Below, piece after piece: positions 50,876-60,537 of a DNA stretch of 64,000 nt (its first letter is position 1; each line of letters starts with the position of its first letter). Below the pieces are notes generated by a model, which did not search any database, had not been told where the DNA came from, and saw only the letters and a program-made list of their open reading frames with translations. This DNA comes from an uncultured Clostridia bacterium. GTDB taxonomy: Bacteria > Bacillota > Clostridia > Monoglobales > Monoglobaceae. Both the position numbers and the translations under genes were made by a program. The DNA lies in the NCBI GenBank assembly GCA_934454115.1, contig CAKSFQ010000005.1, forward strand, positions 1 to 64,000, given 5' to 3'.

Positions 50876-53287
50876 TCAGCGGATGTCATAGACACTGCGA
50901 AGGCGGATGGTTTTGGGCGTGCCCTCTATAATTTGAACCGTTTTTGATTCGCCGGCGTTTAAGTCAAAATAGTTATCGCTCAGGATAAAATCACTGTCGG
51001 GCGAGTCGATTTCGATATACTTTGCAAACTTTTGCGCAGAGACGGTCAGAGTTTCGCCGTGTCGCTCACAGCGAAGAGACGGATCGCAAAACACAAAATG
51101 CTTTGGTGCGGTAAACAGTACCGTCCCCGTTGAGACGGGCGCGCCGTCCACCGTGAGGTCATAGCTGAGGTAGTGGTGCAAAACGTCGGTTTTATGAAAG
51201 TCCATCTCACTGAGCCACTGCACGCCAAGCGGTGCAACGCGTATCTCATGACTGCCCTCCTTGAGAATGCTAGAGTCCGCATCGCGCAGCGCCCAACGGA
51301 CGGTGGCCGTGATTTCGGATCTTGTGTCATTGGTGACGCAAAGACTGGCCTTGGTCTCGTAGTCTGCACGGTTTTTGTCTATGATACAGTTCGGTCGCGT
51401 TGTAGTCTCGCCGGTTTCGCAGCAGGAAAGCAGAATGGGGGCAAAGAACCGTTTTGCAGCGTATTGCAGCGCCTTCCATCGGCCAAAGCTGTCGATCGAG
51501 GACCAGGAGGCTACCGGCCAGATGTCATTGAGCTGCCAGTACAGTGCGCCCATGCACCTGCCGCGGTTGCGGCGCAGATGCTCGACCGCATAGCGGATCG
51601 ACTCTGCCTGTAAGACCTGTGAGGCGTATGCCTGTACCGGGAGCGAGGTCGGGTATAAAAAGCTGCTCCCTAAATAGTGAACCAATTTATTATTGCCGTT
51701 CGGATGCCGCTGGTGCATCTCCATCACCCGGCTGAATACGTTGCGGTCTTTAGGATCCGTAAAAGCATGGATGGTCTTTTCACACGGGAAGGATTGAAAG
51801 CCGAATTCGCTTACATAGCGGAAGTAATGCTTGCGGTATTCCAAAAAGGAGCAGCCGTCAAACCACACGTCCCAAAAATGCGTGTCGCCGTAGTTTTCGT
51901 TATTGGGATCAATAAAATGTCCGCAGGTGCTGGGGGAGCAGGAGATGTATGGGATATCCGGACAAAGCTCTTTGCAAAGCGCCGGCAGCATGCCCTCAAA
52001 TATTTTGAGGTAGGTTTCCTTTTGTCTGTCGTCAACCTCCGGACAGAAGGAGAAGGATTCCAGTTCGTTATTGCCGCAGAGAATGGCAAGGCAGGCGTGG
52101 TGGCGGATTCGCTTTAAGTTGTCGGTACATTCCGCCTCGATTTCCCGGAAGGTCTCTTCGTCAGAGGGGACAAAGGCGCAGGCAAACATCAGGTCATGAA
52201 ACACCACCAGCCCGGCTTCATCACAAGCGTCATAGAAGAAATCATCGGGAAAGTAACCGCCGCCCCAGACGCGGATCGCGTTAAAATGACAGTCCTTGCA
52301 CTGGCGGATCAGCTTTTGAGTACGGGAAGGGGTAACGCGGGATAGAATATTGTCCTCCGGGATATAATCGGCGCCCATGGCAAAAAAGCGAACGCCGTTT
52401 ACCTCGTGACAAAAGCTCTCGCCAAAGCGGTCGCGCTCCCGAATCAGCGTCAGGGTACGAAGTCCGATCCGCTTTTTTGTGTGATCGACCGTGACGCCGT
52501 TTTCGACAAGGCTGACATCGACAGTGTAAAGGTTTTGATCACCGAGGCCGTTTGGCCACCAAAGCAAGGGGTTGGGTATCTCGGTCTCCCGGTGATTCTC
52601 TAAGGAAATTTGTCGTCCGTCCGGCGCGGCCGCGGTAATTTTGACGGCGGCGCCGTCTCCGCTCACTGTGACGGACGGCGTAAGAAATACCCGGCCGTGA
52701 TCGTGCCTTTGGGCGATCCGGACATTGTCAATCCGCGCGGAATCAATCAGAACCAGGGATATACTGCGCCAGATGCCGGCGTCCGGCAGCCGTGGTCCCC
52801 AATCCCAGCCGAACATACAAAGAGCCTTGCGCAGATGCATATATCCGCGGTGCGGTTCCGGCGGGCCGAATACAAATTCTTCCTTGTCCTTTTGCAATAC
52901 GTAACGGGTCGGGGAGCGGAAGGTGATGCTGATTTCGTTTTCGCCCGCTCCGATCAGGTCGGTGACGTCAAATTCATAGGTGCGGTGCATATTTTTTGTC
53001 GATGCGACCGCTTTTTTGTTGATGACGATATCGGCGAGGGTGTCCAGCCCCTCGCAGCGCAGCAGAATTTTATGTACGCTATCCTGCGCCGCATAGGAAA
53101 ATCGGCGCGAAAAGGTATAATCGTGATCCATCAGCGCGAGCGCTTTTTCTTCATTTAATCCAAAATGCGGATCTTCCATCAGCTGATTGCTGAGCAAAAA
53201 GGAGTATACCGAGCCGGGAACGGTTCCGTCACAGCACACGTTTCCTCCTTCTAGCGTCCAGGTTCCGTTTAAATCAATCTGTTTCAT
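50876..53287 (-). CDS. Glycoside hydrolase family 2 beta-mannosidase
   Basis: This 803-residue cytoplasmic enzyme has a sugar-binding jelly-roll domain (about 1-170), an Ig-like domain, a TIM barrel and C-terminal beta domains. The catalytic acid/base is Glu408 in CGNNELE and the nucleophile is Glu494 in [11 protein letters not shown]. The barrel also has [25 protein letters not shown], typical of GH2 mannosidases. It releases beta-mannose from mannan oligosaccharides or N-glycan cores. No signal peptide is seen, so the substrates are imported. AGGAGGG precedes ATG 53287. It is divergent from, and probably regulated by, the AraC-type gene. Confidence 0.93.
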   Translation of the reverse strand: MKQIDLNGTWTLEGGNVCCDGTVPGSVYSFLLSNQLMEDPHFGLNEEKALALMDHDYTFSRRFSYAAQDSVHKILLRCEGLDTLADIVINKKAVASTKNMHRTYEFDVTDLIGAGENEISITFRSPTRYVLQKDKEEFVFGPPEPHRGYMHLRKALCMFGWDWGPRLPDAGIWRSISLVLIDSARIDNVRIAQRHDHGRVFLTPSVTVSGDGAAVKITAAAPDGRQISLENHRETEIPNPLLWWPNGLGDQNLYTVDVSLVENGVTVDHTKKRIGLRTLTLIRERDRFGESFCHEVNGVRFFAMGADYIPEDNILSRVTPSRTQKLIRQCKDCHFNAIRVWGGGYFPDDFFYDACDEAGLVVFHDLMFACAFVPSDEETFREIEAECTDNLKRIRHHACLAILCGNNELESFSFCPEVDDRQKETYLKIFEGMLPALCKELCPDIPYISCSPSTCGHFIDPNNENYGDTHFWDVWFDGCSFLEYRKHYFRYVSEFGFQSFPCEKTIHAFTDPKDRNVFSRVMEMHQRHPNGNNKLVHYLGSSFLYPTSLPVQAYASQVLQAESIRYAVEHLRRNRGRCMGALYWQLNDIWPVASWSSIDSFGRWKALQYAAKRFFAPILLSCCETGETTTRPNCIIDKNRADYETKASLCVTNDTRSEITATVRWALRDADSSILKEGSHEIRVAPLGVQWLSEMDFHKTDVLHHYLSYDLTVDGAPVSTGTVLFTAPKHFVFCDPSLRCERHGETLTVSAQKFAKYIEIDSPDSDFILSDNYFDLNAGESKTVQIIEGTPKTIRLRSVYDIR

Positions 53288-53308
53288 TGTATCCCTCCTA
53301 AAAAAGCT

Positions 53309-53348
53309 TTGACATTTGCATTATAATTACCTATAATGATAGTGTCAA
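53309..53348. promoter_or_regulatory. Two face-to-face overlapping promoters in a palindrome
   Basis: On the plus strand TTGACA (53309-53314), 17 bases and TATAAT (53332-53337) drive the AraC gene. On the minus strand TTGACA (53348-53343), 17 bases and TATAAT (53325-53320) drive the mannosidase gene. The two promoters overlap almost completely, and CATTATA/TATAATG form a central inverted repeat. Only one polymerase could occupy the site at a time. Confidence 0.85.
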
Positions 53349-53398
53349 TGAATAATACGAATATTTATTTATAAAATCCTGCTGTTTGGGTGATAGAA

Positions 53399-54187
53399 AT
53401 GAAAATTGTGGAAATGGATCTTGAGACGCGGCACAGCCCGGGCGAGTTTTGTATCAGGGTGGTGTTTGACGAATATTTTATCAGTTGTTTTGAAACGCCG
53501 TATTTATACGAGATGGGCGGTGTGCTCCGCATGGGGAACGCCGGCGATATCCTGATGCATCCGCCGGGGACGGTGGTGTATCACGGAGACCTTCCGGACG
53601 GAGAGACAGGGTTTATCAATGACTGGATTCGGTTCTCGTGGCCAATGATGGAGGAATTTTTGGCGCGATATCCGATTCCGCAGAACACGCCGTTTTCGGC
53701 ACTTGGTAAACCGATTTTAAAAAGCTATATTGCGGCGCTGCGCGATGAAGAGATCTTGCGGCGCAGCGGATATATGGAATATAGTGAATGCCTGCTTCAT
53801 CAGATGCTGATTGAGATATACCGGGCCTCTGTACAAGGCCGGACGGCGGACGATGCCGGCCGCCGTCTGTCGGCGGCGAGGTATGCCATTATGAAAAATC
53901 CGCAAAAAAAGCATACGGTTGCGGAGCTTGCCCGGCTTTGCGGATATTCGCCGGGGCGGTTTTCACACTTATATAAGCAGTTGTACGGAATGACGCCGAT
54001 GCAGAATGTATTGGAGGCGAGGATCGAGATGGCAAAGCGGCTTTTGGCGTATGGCGGTATGGCGGTCGGCGATGTTGCGGAGGCCTGTGGATTTCAGAAT
54101 ATCTATTATTTTTCAAGATGCTTTAAAGAGAGAACCGGCACATCGCCCAGCTCTATAGCAAAGGCGCAGACGGCGATGCCGCAGTAG
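53399..54187 (+). CDS. AraC-family transcriptional regulator
   Basis: This 262-residue protein has an N-terminal cupin-like effector domain (about 1-150, GNAGDILMHPPGTVVYHGDLPDG) and a C-terminal AraC double helix-turn-helix (about 165-262, TVAELARLCGYSPGRFSHLYKQLYG and VGDVAEACGFQNIYYFSRCFKERTG). It is divergent from the beta-mannosidase gene and shares its promoter region, so it is the likely mannoside-responsive regulator. ATG 53399 is preferred over GTG 53390, which lies in the GGGTGAT ribosome site. The effector is not known. Confidence 0.88.
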   Translation: MKIVEMDLETRHSPGEFCIRVVFDEYFISCFETPYLYEMGGVLRMGNAGDILMHPPGTVVYHGDLPDGETGFINDWIRFSWPMMEEFLARYPIPQNTPFSALGKPILKSYIAALRDEEILRRSGYMEYSECLLHQMLIEIYRASVQGRTADDAGRRLSAARYAIMKNPQKKHTVAELARLCGYSPGRFSHLYKQLYGMTPMQNVLEARIEMAKRLLAYGGMAVGDVAEACGFQNIYYFSRCFKERTGTSPSSIAKAQTAMPQ

Positions 54188-54256
54188 AAACTGCTTTTCT
54201 TTTTCTTCGGGATGTGATATACTGGAGAAAAGAAAAAGCGAAATGAGGAGAGCGTT

Positions 54257-55408
54257 ATGACAGAAGTGATACAAACCCTGCTTGCGCAGCCGCTGCAATA
54301 CGGCGTGTTCAGCAACGGAAAGGGAGACGCTGTGCAGTATAAGCAGATCCGATTCCGCGCACTCGGCACGCGGTATCAGTTTGAGCGTTATACGGAAAAA
54401 CAGGTTTTTCACAATTTTTGTGAAAAGGCGGCGTTTGGCGATGAGCTTGCGGCGTTGTTTCAAACGGGGTACCGGCAGTTGGATGCCTGGGACGGCGCCT
54501 TTCATTATACCGTAAAGGTATCCAAAAAAGGGAAGTATACGCTGCTGAAACAAAGGGATGCCTCGCATGCGGCGGCATCGGCGCACAATCGGGAAAAGCA
54601 GTATATTTTAAAAGAAGGCAACGCGATTTTGCCGCTGGTGGATCTTGGCGTCTTTACCAAAGAGGGACGCGTGGTGCACAGCATGTATGATAAGTTTCGT
54701 CAGATCAACCGTTTTACGGAGCTGGTGCGCGACGGTCTGGACGCGGCGGCGCTAACGCGGCTGCGCGTTTTGGATTTTGGCTGCGGCAAGTCGTACCTGA
54801 CCTTTATTTTATATCATTATCTGGTGCATGTGCGAAACATGGATGCGGAGATCACGGGGCTTGATTTAAAGGAAGATGTGATCCAAAAATGCAATGCGCT
54901 GGCAGAAAAATACGGCTATGAGAAGCTGCATTTTGAAGTCGGGGATATTGAGGGCTTTTCTTGTCCGACGCCGCCGGATATGGTGATTACGCTGCATGCC
55001 TGCGATACGGCGACCGATGCCGCCCTGTTTCATGCAGTACAGTGGCAGTGTCGGCTGATTTATTCGGTGCCGTGCTGCCAGCATGAACTGAATGCGCAGA
55101 TTGAGAGTGAAAAATTTTCACTCCTGACGCGGTACGGACTTATCAAAGAACGTTTTTCGGCGCTTGCGACCGATGCCATTCGCGGCGCGCTTTTAGAGGC
55201 ATGCGGTTATCGTGTGCAAATGGTGGAATTTGTTGATTTTGCGCATTCGCCCAAAAATCTGCTGATTCGTGCGGTGCGGCGCGCGGCGTCGATGGAAAAG
55301 CGCCTCCTTGCCCTTGGTGAGGCAAAGCGGCTGATGAAGGAATTTTCGTTTCGGCCCACACTGTATCAAAAATTAAAAGAGGCAGACCTCCTGCCGAAAA
55401 AAACATAA
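54257..55408 (+). CDS. SAM-dependent methyltransferase, Methyltransf_32-like
   Basis: This 383-residue protein has an N-terminal region of about 150 residues (FRALGTRYQFERYTEKQVFHNF) followed by a Rossmann methyltransferase domain. SAM motif I is VLDFGCGKSYLTFILYHYL (about 172-190), with ITGLDLKEDVI and VITLHACDTATDAAL. It belongs with proteins often annotated as SAM-dependent methyltransferases of unknown substrate; RNA and small molecules have both been suggested for relatives. It has its own ribosome site (GAGGAG) and possibly its own promoter (TATACT at 54218). It ends before a branched terminator and is probably a single-gene unit. Confidence 0.85.
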   Translation: MTEVIQTLLAQPLQYGVFSNGKGDAVQYKQIRFRALGTRYQFERYTEKQVFHNFCEKAAFGDELAALFQTGYRQLDAWDGAFHYTVKVSKKGKYTLLKQRDASHAAASAHNREKQYILKEGNAILPLVDLGVFTKEGRVVHSMYDKFRQINRFTELVRDGLDAAALTRLRVLDFGCGKSYLTFILYHYLVHVRNMDAEITGLDLKEDVIQKCNALAEKYGYEKLHFEVGDIEGFSCPTPPDMVITLHACDTATDAALFHAVQWQCRLIYSVPCCQHELNAQIESEKFSLLTRYGLIKERFSALATDAIRGALLEACGYRVQMVEFVDFAHSPKNLLIRAVRRAASMEKRLLALGEAKRLMKEFSFRPTLYQKLKEADLLPKKT

Positions 55409-55415
55409 TCATAAC

Positions 55416-55497
55416 AACAAAGCTGTAAGAACATATCGGCCGCCGGACAAGGTCGCTGCCTTGAAAGCGTCTTTTTTACAGCTTTGTTTTTATTTTT
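55416..55497 (+). terminator. Branched terminator or small structured RNA 3-prime end
   Basis: AACAAAGCTGTAA (55416-55428) pairs with TTACAGCTTTGTT (55476-55488) across a 47-base interior that itself contains CAAGG/CCTTG (55448-55452, 55459-55463). A T-rich tail follows to 55497. This is longer than an ordinary terminator and may be a small RNA. Confidence 0.65.
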
Positions 55498-55674
55498 TGA
55501 ACTACTAAAAATATTTAGGAATATATGCGAGACAAGCTGCATATGTTTAAATAATGGGGCTAATTTTCCGGAAAGGGAGAGGGACAAGAAAAATAAAGGA
55601 AAATGGTATAAAATTCCTTGAAAAGCGTACAAAGAATAGCAAGATAATTTGTGCAAATTTTATGGATAAAAAAA

Positions 55675-55703
55675 TAGACAAAAAGCCGAAAATGTGATAC
55701 AAT
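55675..55703 (+). promoter_or_regulatory. Promoter of the glg operon
   Basis: TAGACA (55675-55680), a 17-base spacer and TACAAT (55698-55703) lie about 165 bases before the glgB start. The resulting leader can form GGTACA/TGTACC (55763-55783) and ATGCGCAG/CTGCGCAT (55786-55811) hairpins. I do not recognise a named riboswitch. The stretch 55498-55674 is AT-rich with no gene. Confidence 0.65.
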
Positions 55704-55868
55704 TGTCCTGTGAATATTAGATAAAATAACAAGAATTATTACATCTGTTTTACAGATAAGGCGGTACAGAGCGGCGGTGTACCCGATGCGCAGAAAATGA
55801 CGGCTGCGCATGAGAGCGCGGCAGACGGATTTTGTAGCGTGGCAGGCAGAACGGCGGAGGGATTACAA

Positions 55869-57842
55869 GTGAAAAATCGTGAGAGAAAAGATACCAAAGC
55901 AATGACTTATATCGACGAGACGGCCATGTACCTTTTTAATCAAGGCGTCAATTATGAGAGCTATCGGATGTTGGGCGCGCACAAAAAAGCGCTGGCGGAC
56001 GGCACAGAGGGTTATCTGTTTGCGGTCTGGGCGCCAAACGCCAAGTCGGTTTCGGTGGTTTGTGACCAAAACGGCTGGGACGCTAACCTGGGAAGGATGC
56101 GCCGCCATATCAATTCCGGCATCTGGGAGGTTTTTATCCCCGGCGTATGCGAGGGGCAGAACTATAAATTCAGCATTGATACCTACCGCGGCGAAACCGT
56201 GCTCAAGGCGGATCCTTACGCCTTTTATTCCGAGGTGCGGCCGGCCAATGCATCGGTGACGGCAGATCTTACCTATACCTGGCAGGATCAGGCCTGGATG
56301 GAAAAGCGGAGCGTGACGCCGCCCTATGATAAACCGGTCTCGATTTATGAGATGCACTACGGCTCCTGGCGGTGTAAGGAGGACGGCAGCTACTATACCT
56401 ATACCGAGATGATCGATCAGCTGGTGCCGTATCTGAAAAAGATGGGCTATACCCATGTCGAGATGATGCCCTTGTCCGAGTACCCGTTTGACGGCTCCTG
56501 GGGGTATCAGGTGACGGGCTATTATTCGGCCAACAGCCGCTACGGCAAGCCAACCGAGCTGATGGCGCTGATTGACGCGCTGCACCAAAACGGAATCGGT
56601 ATTATCATGGACTGGGTGCCGGCGCACTTTCCGAAGGACGCCTATGCGCTTGCAAACTTTGACGGTACGCCGCTTTTTGAACACCCGGACAGCCGGCGCG
56701 GTGAGCATAAGGAATGGGGAACCCTGGTCTTTGACTGGACAAAAACCGAGATTTTCTCGTTCTTGATTTCCAATGCACTGTTTTGGCTGGAGATGTATCA
56801 CGTGGACGGAATCCGCGTGGACGCGGTTTCCAGTATGCTGTATCTGGACTATAACCGCCGTGACGGCGAATGGCTGCCCAATCGGTTTGGCGGCAAAGAA
56901 AATTTAGAGGCCATTGACTTTTTGCAAAAGCTCAATGTTGCTGTGTTTGAACGGTTCCCTAATGTAATGATGATTGCGGAGGAATCAACCGCCTGGGGCG
57001 GCGTGACGCAGCCGGTGTTTGAGGGCGGTCTCGGCTTTAATTTTAAATGGAACATGGGCTGGATGCATGACATCTTAGACTATATGCAGTGCGACCCCCT
57101 GTTTCGCAAGGGTAATCATAATAAGCTGACCTTCCCGATGATGTACGCGTTTTCGGAAAATTATATTCTGGCGCTCTCGCATGACGAGGTGGTGCACGGA
57201 AAGCGTTCGCTGCTAGATAAGATGTGGGGCAGCTATGAAGAAAAGTTTGCGCAGCTGCGGCTTTTGTATCTGTTTATGTACGCGCATCCGGGAAAAAAAC
57301 TGCTCTTTATGGGCGGCGAGTTCGGACAGTTTATCGAGTGGCGCTATGACGAGCAGCTTGACTGGCTGCTGGAACAATATGAGGCGCATGCAAAGCTGCA
57401 ACGGTTTTCGGCGGATTTGAACCATTTTTACTGCAGTCACCCGTCGCTTTTTGAGATTGAAAGGGAGCAGGGCGAGTGGCAGGGCTTTTGCTGGCTGAAC
57501 GCGGAGGACGCGGCAAACAGCGTACTCTCTTTTGAACGGATCAGTCGTGATAAGACGGAAAAGATTGTTGTGGTGCTGAACTTTACCCCGGTAGAGAGAA
57601 AAAAGTACCAGGTCGGCGTTTTGGATGCCGGTGAGTACGAGGTGGCGCTATCGACCAATCAAAAAAGCTACGGCGGCGACGGCCGCGGTACGCGCCGTGT
57701 AAAAACAAAGGAGAAGCCGTGCCGCGGATTTTCCCATTCGATTGAGCTGAGCTTGCCGCCGCTCACGGCGTATTATCTCAAATGGCTGCCGAACAGTGCA
57801 GAAAACAAAAAGAAAAAGTCAGAAAAACAGGAGCAGGCATAA
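55869..57842 (+). CDS. glgB: 1,4-alpha-glucan branching enzyme
   Basis: This 657-residue GH13 enzyme has an N-terminal CBM48 domain (about 20-120, YLFAVWAPNAKSVSVVCDQNGW). The catalytic barrel carries GIRVDAVSSMLYLDY (nucleophile Asp), MMIAEESTAWGGV (acid/base Glu) and LSHDEVVHGKRSLL (third Asp), followed by a C-terminal beta domain. It adds alpha-1,6 branches to glycogen. GTG 55869 is chosen because GGAGGG (55856-55861) is 7 bases upstream; the open frame back to 55797 has no ribosome site. First gene of glgB-glgC-glgD-glgA. Confidence 0.95.
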   Translation: MKNRERKDTKAMTYIDETAMYLFNQGVNYESYRMLGAHKKALADGTEGYLFAVWAPNAKSVSVVCDQNGWDANLGRMRRHINSGIWEVFIPGVCEGQNYKFSIDTYRGETVLKADPYAFYSEVRPANASVTADLTYTWQDQAWMEKRSVTPPYDKPVSIYEMHYGSWRCKEDGSYYTYTEMIDQLVPYLKKMGYTHVEMMPLSEYPFDGSWGYQVTGYYSANSRYGKPTELMALIDALHQNGIGIIMDWVPAHFPKDAYALANFDGTPLFEHPDSRRGEHKEWGTLVFDWTKTEIFSFLISNALFWLEMYHVDGIRVDAVSSMLYLDYNRRDGEWLPNRFGGKENLEAIDFLQKLNVAVFERFPNVMMIAEESTAWGGVTQPVFEGGLGFNFKWNMGWMHDILDYMQCDPLFRKGNHNKLTFPMMYAFSENYILALSHDEVVHGKRSLLDKMWGSYEEKFAQLRLLYLFMYAHPGKKLLFMGGEFGQFIEWRYDEQLDWLLEQYEAHAKLQRFSADLNHFYCSHPSLFEIEREQGEWQGFCWLNAEDAANSVLSFERISRDKTEKIVVVLNFTPVERKKYQVGVLDAGEYEVALSTNQKSYGGDGRGTRRVKTKEKPCRGFSHSIELSLPPLTAYYLKWLPNSAENKKKKSEKQEQA

Positions 57843-57883
57843 GAGATGAAAACCGGGCATGGCGCAAAGGAGGAAAATTTTGC

Positions 57884-57955
57884 ATGATGCGGCAGAAAAT
57901 GCCGCGGATAAAAAACTTGATGATAAAACGGCACTGTCTATCCGGCTCACGATAG
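57884..57955 (+). CDS. Possible 23-codon leader peptide before glgC
   Basis: A strong AAAGGAGG site (57866-57873) precedes ATG at 57884. The frame reads 23 codons (MMRQKMPRIKNLMIKRHCLS...) to TAG at 57953. The stop lies inside the first of two overlapping hairpins. The peptide is basic with no recognised family. It could be a regulatory leader peptide whose translation alters the hairpin before glgC, or a chance frame. Confidence 0.3.
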   Translation: MMRQKMPRIKNLMIKRHCLSGSR

Positions 57956-57984
57956 ACAGAGACGCCATGAATCTGTGAGCCGGA
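57935..57984 (+). promoter_or_regulatory. Two mutually exclusive hairpins before glgC
   Basis: TGTCTATC (57935-57942) can pair with GATAGACA (57951-57958). TCCGGCTCAC (57941-57950) can instead pair with GTGAGCCGGA (57975-57984). The second structure abuts the weak GGAAAGG ribosome site for glgC, so folding could control translation. Confidence 0.45.
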
Positions 57985-58002
57985 AAGGCAATCGGTTAGA
58001 TT

Positions 58003-59223
58003 ATGAAAGCAAAAGAATGTGTAGCAATGATTCTGGCCGGCGGACAGGGAAGCCGGCTGGGTATCCTGACAAAAAACGTAGCAAAGCCCGCGGTTCCCTT
58101 TGGCGGGAAATATCGGATTATTGATTTCCCGCTGAGCAACTGTACGCATTCCGGAATTGATACCGTGGGGGTTTTGACACAGTATCAGCCGCTGGAGCTC
58201 AATACTTATATTGCAGGCGGTCAGTCGTGGGATCTTGACCGTTCCAACGGCGGCGTTTATGTGCTGCCGCCCTATACCTCGGCCGAAAAGGGAGAGTGGT
58301 ATAAGGGAACTGCCAACGCCATCTATCAGAACCTGAGTTTTATTGAACGGTTTCATCCAAAGTGTGTGCTGGTTCTGTCCGGCGATCATATTTATAAAAT
58401 GGACTATAATAAAATGATTCGTCAGCATAAGAAGGCAGGCGCTGATGTAACCATCGCAGTTATTGAGGTGCCCTGGGACGAAGCGTCCCGGTTCGGCATT
58501 ATGAACACCGATGAGAATCAGAATATCATTGAATTTGAAGAAAAGCCGGCGAACCCCAAGAGCAACCTCGCCTCGATGGGCGTGTACTGCTTTAGCTGGG
58601 AGGTTTTAAAGAAATACTTAATTGCCGATGAGGCCGATCCGAACTCCGAAAACGATTTCGGGAAAAACGTGATTCCGAAGATGTTAGATGACGGGCTGAA
58701 AATGGTTGCGCATCAGTTTGAGGGCTACTGGAAGGATGTTGGAACCATTCAGAGCCTTTGGGAGGCAAATATGGAGCTTCTCGACGATAGTGCGGCATTT
58801 TGCTTAGACGACAGCGACTGGCGTATTTACAGCAAAAATCCCATTAAGCCGCCGCATTATATTTCGGAAAACGCAAAGCTGCGCAGCTGTTATGTGACGG
58901 AGGGCTGCGAGATCTTCGGTGAGATCGACCATTCCGTCATCTTTGAGGGAGTGACGGTGGGCGAAGGCGCTAAAGTAGAAGATTCCATCATTTTTCCGGG
59001 GGCGACAATCGGAAAGGGCGCGGTGGTTTATAAATCCATCATCGGCGCCGATGTGCATATCGGCGACAGGGCGGTGATCGGCTCGATGGACGAGGGCGCC
59101 AACCGTGACTGGAACAACCCCAAAATATGCAGTGACGACATTACCCTGATCGGCCCGGAGTTGACCGTCGGCGATAGCGTGAAGATTGCCGTCAATTCTA
59201 TGGTGACAGAGGACGTGCGATAG
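58003..59223 (+). CDS. glgC: Glucose-1-phosphate adenylyltransferase, catalytic subunit
   Basis: This 406-residue protein has a nucleotidyltransferase domain with [37 protein letters not shown] near the start. The sugar-phosphate region ([12 protein letters not shown]) and GYWKDVGTI follow, then a left-handed beta-helix tail (hexapeptide repeats, about 290-406). It makes ADP-glucose for glycogen synthesis. The conserved lysine-containing FEEKP motif is intact, unlike in the next gene. The only ribosome site, GGAAAGG, lies 14 bases upstream, next to a hairpin. Confidence 0.96.
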   Translation: MKAKECVAMILAGGQGSRLGILTKNVAKPAVPFGGKYRIIDFPLSNCTHSGIDTVGVLTQYQPLELNTYIAGGQSWDLDRSNGGVYVLPPYTSAEKGEWYKGTANAIYQNLSFIERFHPKCVLVLSGDHIYKMDYNKMIRQHKKAGADVTIAVIEVPWDEASRFGIMNTDENQNIIEFEEKPANPKSNLASMGVYCFSWEVLKKYLIADEADPNSENDFGKNVIPKMLDDGLKMVAHQFEGYWKDVGTIQSLWEANMELLDDSAAFCLDDSDWRIYSKNPIKPPHYISENAKLRSCYVTEGCEIFGEIDHSVIFEGVTVGEGAKVEDSIIFPGATIGKGAVVYKSIIGADVHIGDRAVIGSMDEGANRDWNNPKICSDDITLIGPELTVGDSVKIAVNSMVTEDVR

Positions 59224-59345
59224 ATTCTATCCTGCCTGCAGATAGAATGGCAACCTGATGTTAGCAATCTAAGCTCGATTTTAAGAGGTGGTCTTCGATT
59301 ACGAATATCAGGTTAACGAAAGGGCAAGAGATACTTTAGGCGGGC
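59224..59345 (+). repeat. Structured intergenic element between glgC and glgD, copy B
   Basis: ATTCTATC/GATAGAAT (59224-59231, 59241-59248) forms one hairpin. AACCTGAT (59252-59259) pairs with ATCAGGTT (59307-59314) around a core containing AGCAATC and CGATTTTAAGAGGTGG (59275-59290). The 16-base core and the preceding AGCAATC are shared with the element at 1685-1713. No open frame is seen. It may regulate glgD expression or be a mobile repeat. Confidence 0.55.
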
Positions 59346-59363
59346 AGAAAGGTTACGAGAATT

Positions 59364-60494
59364 ATGAAGAATGATATGTTAGGTTTGATATTTGCGGAAA
59401 ATCCGGAAGCAACGCTCGGCGAACTGACATCGGTTCGTTCCCTGGCAGCGGTTCCCTTTGGCGGCCGGTACCGGATTATTGATTTTATTCTGTCCAGCAT
59501 GGTAAATTCCATGATTATCAACGTGGGAATCACCACGCCGTACAATTACCGTTCCTTAACGGATCATTTGGGTACCGGCAAGGATTGGGACATGGACAGA
59601 AAGAACAACGGTTTGTTTATTCTGCCGCCCGGGGAAATCCGTGAGAGCGGCAGCGAAAAGACAGGCGGCATTGATACCTTGTACGGCGTCAGACACTACC
59701 TGTCAAGAAGCCGCCAGGAATACGCGGTGATTGCCGACTGCAACACGATTTGTAATATGAATTTTGATGATGCGCTGAAATATCACATGGAAAAAGGGGC
59801 GGATATTACACTCCTTTGTCACCGTGAAGAGGAGATTGCACCGCAGAATTTAAAACGGCATATTTTGCTTGATGTGGATGGGGAAGGCTGCGTACGCGAT
59901 ATTCATGTCTATCCGGCAAAGCAAAAGACCAAGCTGTCCTATATGCACCGTTTTATCGTTAGAAAAGAGCTTTTAATGGATCTGGTTGACGATGCCAGGG
60001 CGCACGGCAAGCATTCCATCTCAAAAGACATCTTCCTGGCCAATCTGCATCGGCTGAAAATTTGTGCCTACGAATACTGCGGTTCACAGCTCAAGATTGA
60101 CGATGTAAAGTCCTTCTTTGACGCAAACCTTAAGCTGCTCAGCCACGACACCCGTGAGGAACTGTTCGGACTGAAAACGGATATGCCGATCTATACTAAG
60201 GTGAAAGACACCGTGCCGACCCGGTACGGCAAAAACGCCGAGGTCTCCAATTCGATCGTTGCGGACGGCTGCGTGATTGAGGGCGTGGTAAAAAACAGCG
60301 TGCTCTTCCGTGGTGTGCATATCGGAAAGGGCGCATCGGTGGAAAACTGTATTATCATGCAAAATTCCGAGGTGCGGGACAACTGCATGATGGCAAACGT
60401 CATTTTTGATAAAGAGGTTGTACTGCGCAGCGGTAAGAAACTGGTCGGCCAGGATACTTATCCGATGGTAATCGGAAAGGGCGCGGTGATTTAA
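59364..60494 (+). CDS. glgD: Glucose-1-phosphate adenylyltransferase, GlgD (regulatory) subunit
   Basis: This 376-residue paralogue of GlgC is typical of Firmicutes GlgD. The N-terminal GxGxRL loop is replaced (GLIFAENPEATLGELTSVR) and the FEEKP sugar-phosphate motif is missing, so it is expected to be catalytically weak. AVPFGGRYRIIDFILSSMVNS and a C-terminal hexapeptide region (SNSIVADGCVIEGVV) are kept. It forms a heteromer with GlgC and raises its activity. It follows element B and precedes glgA by 43 bases. Confidence 0.95.
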   Translation: MKNDMLGLIFAENPEATLGELTSVRSLAAVPFGGRYRIIDFILSSMVNSMIINVGITTPYNYRSLTDHLGTGKDWDMDRKNNGLFILPPGEIRESGSEKTGGIDTLYGVRHYLSRSRQEYAVIADCNTICNMNFDDALKYHMEKGADITLLCHREEEIAPQNLKRHILLDVDGEGCVRDIHVYPAKQKTKLSYMHRFIVRKELLMDLVDDARAHGKHSISKDIFLANLHRLKICAYEYCGSQLKIDDVKSFFDANLKLLSHDTREELFGLKTDMPIYTKVKDTVPTRYGKNAEVSNSIVADGCVIEGVVKNSVLFRGVHIGKGASVENCIIMQNSEVRDNCMMANVIFDKEVVLRSGKKLVGQDTYPMVIGKGAVI

Positions 60495-60537
60495 CGTTTT
60501 ACTTTCCGAAATATTCAAAAGAAAGGTGTGTTTTTGA

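Noticed and set aside
55863-56801. 312-codon minus-strand frame over glgB
   Set aside because: Antisense to catalytic motifs of the branching enzyme; no ribosome site and no known domain.
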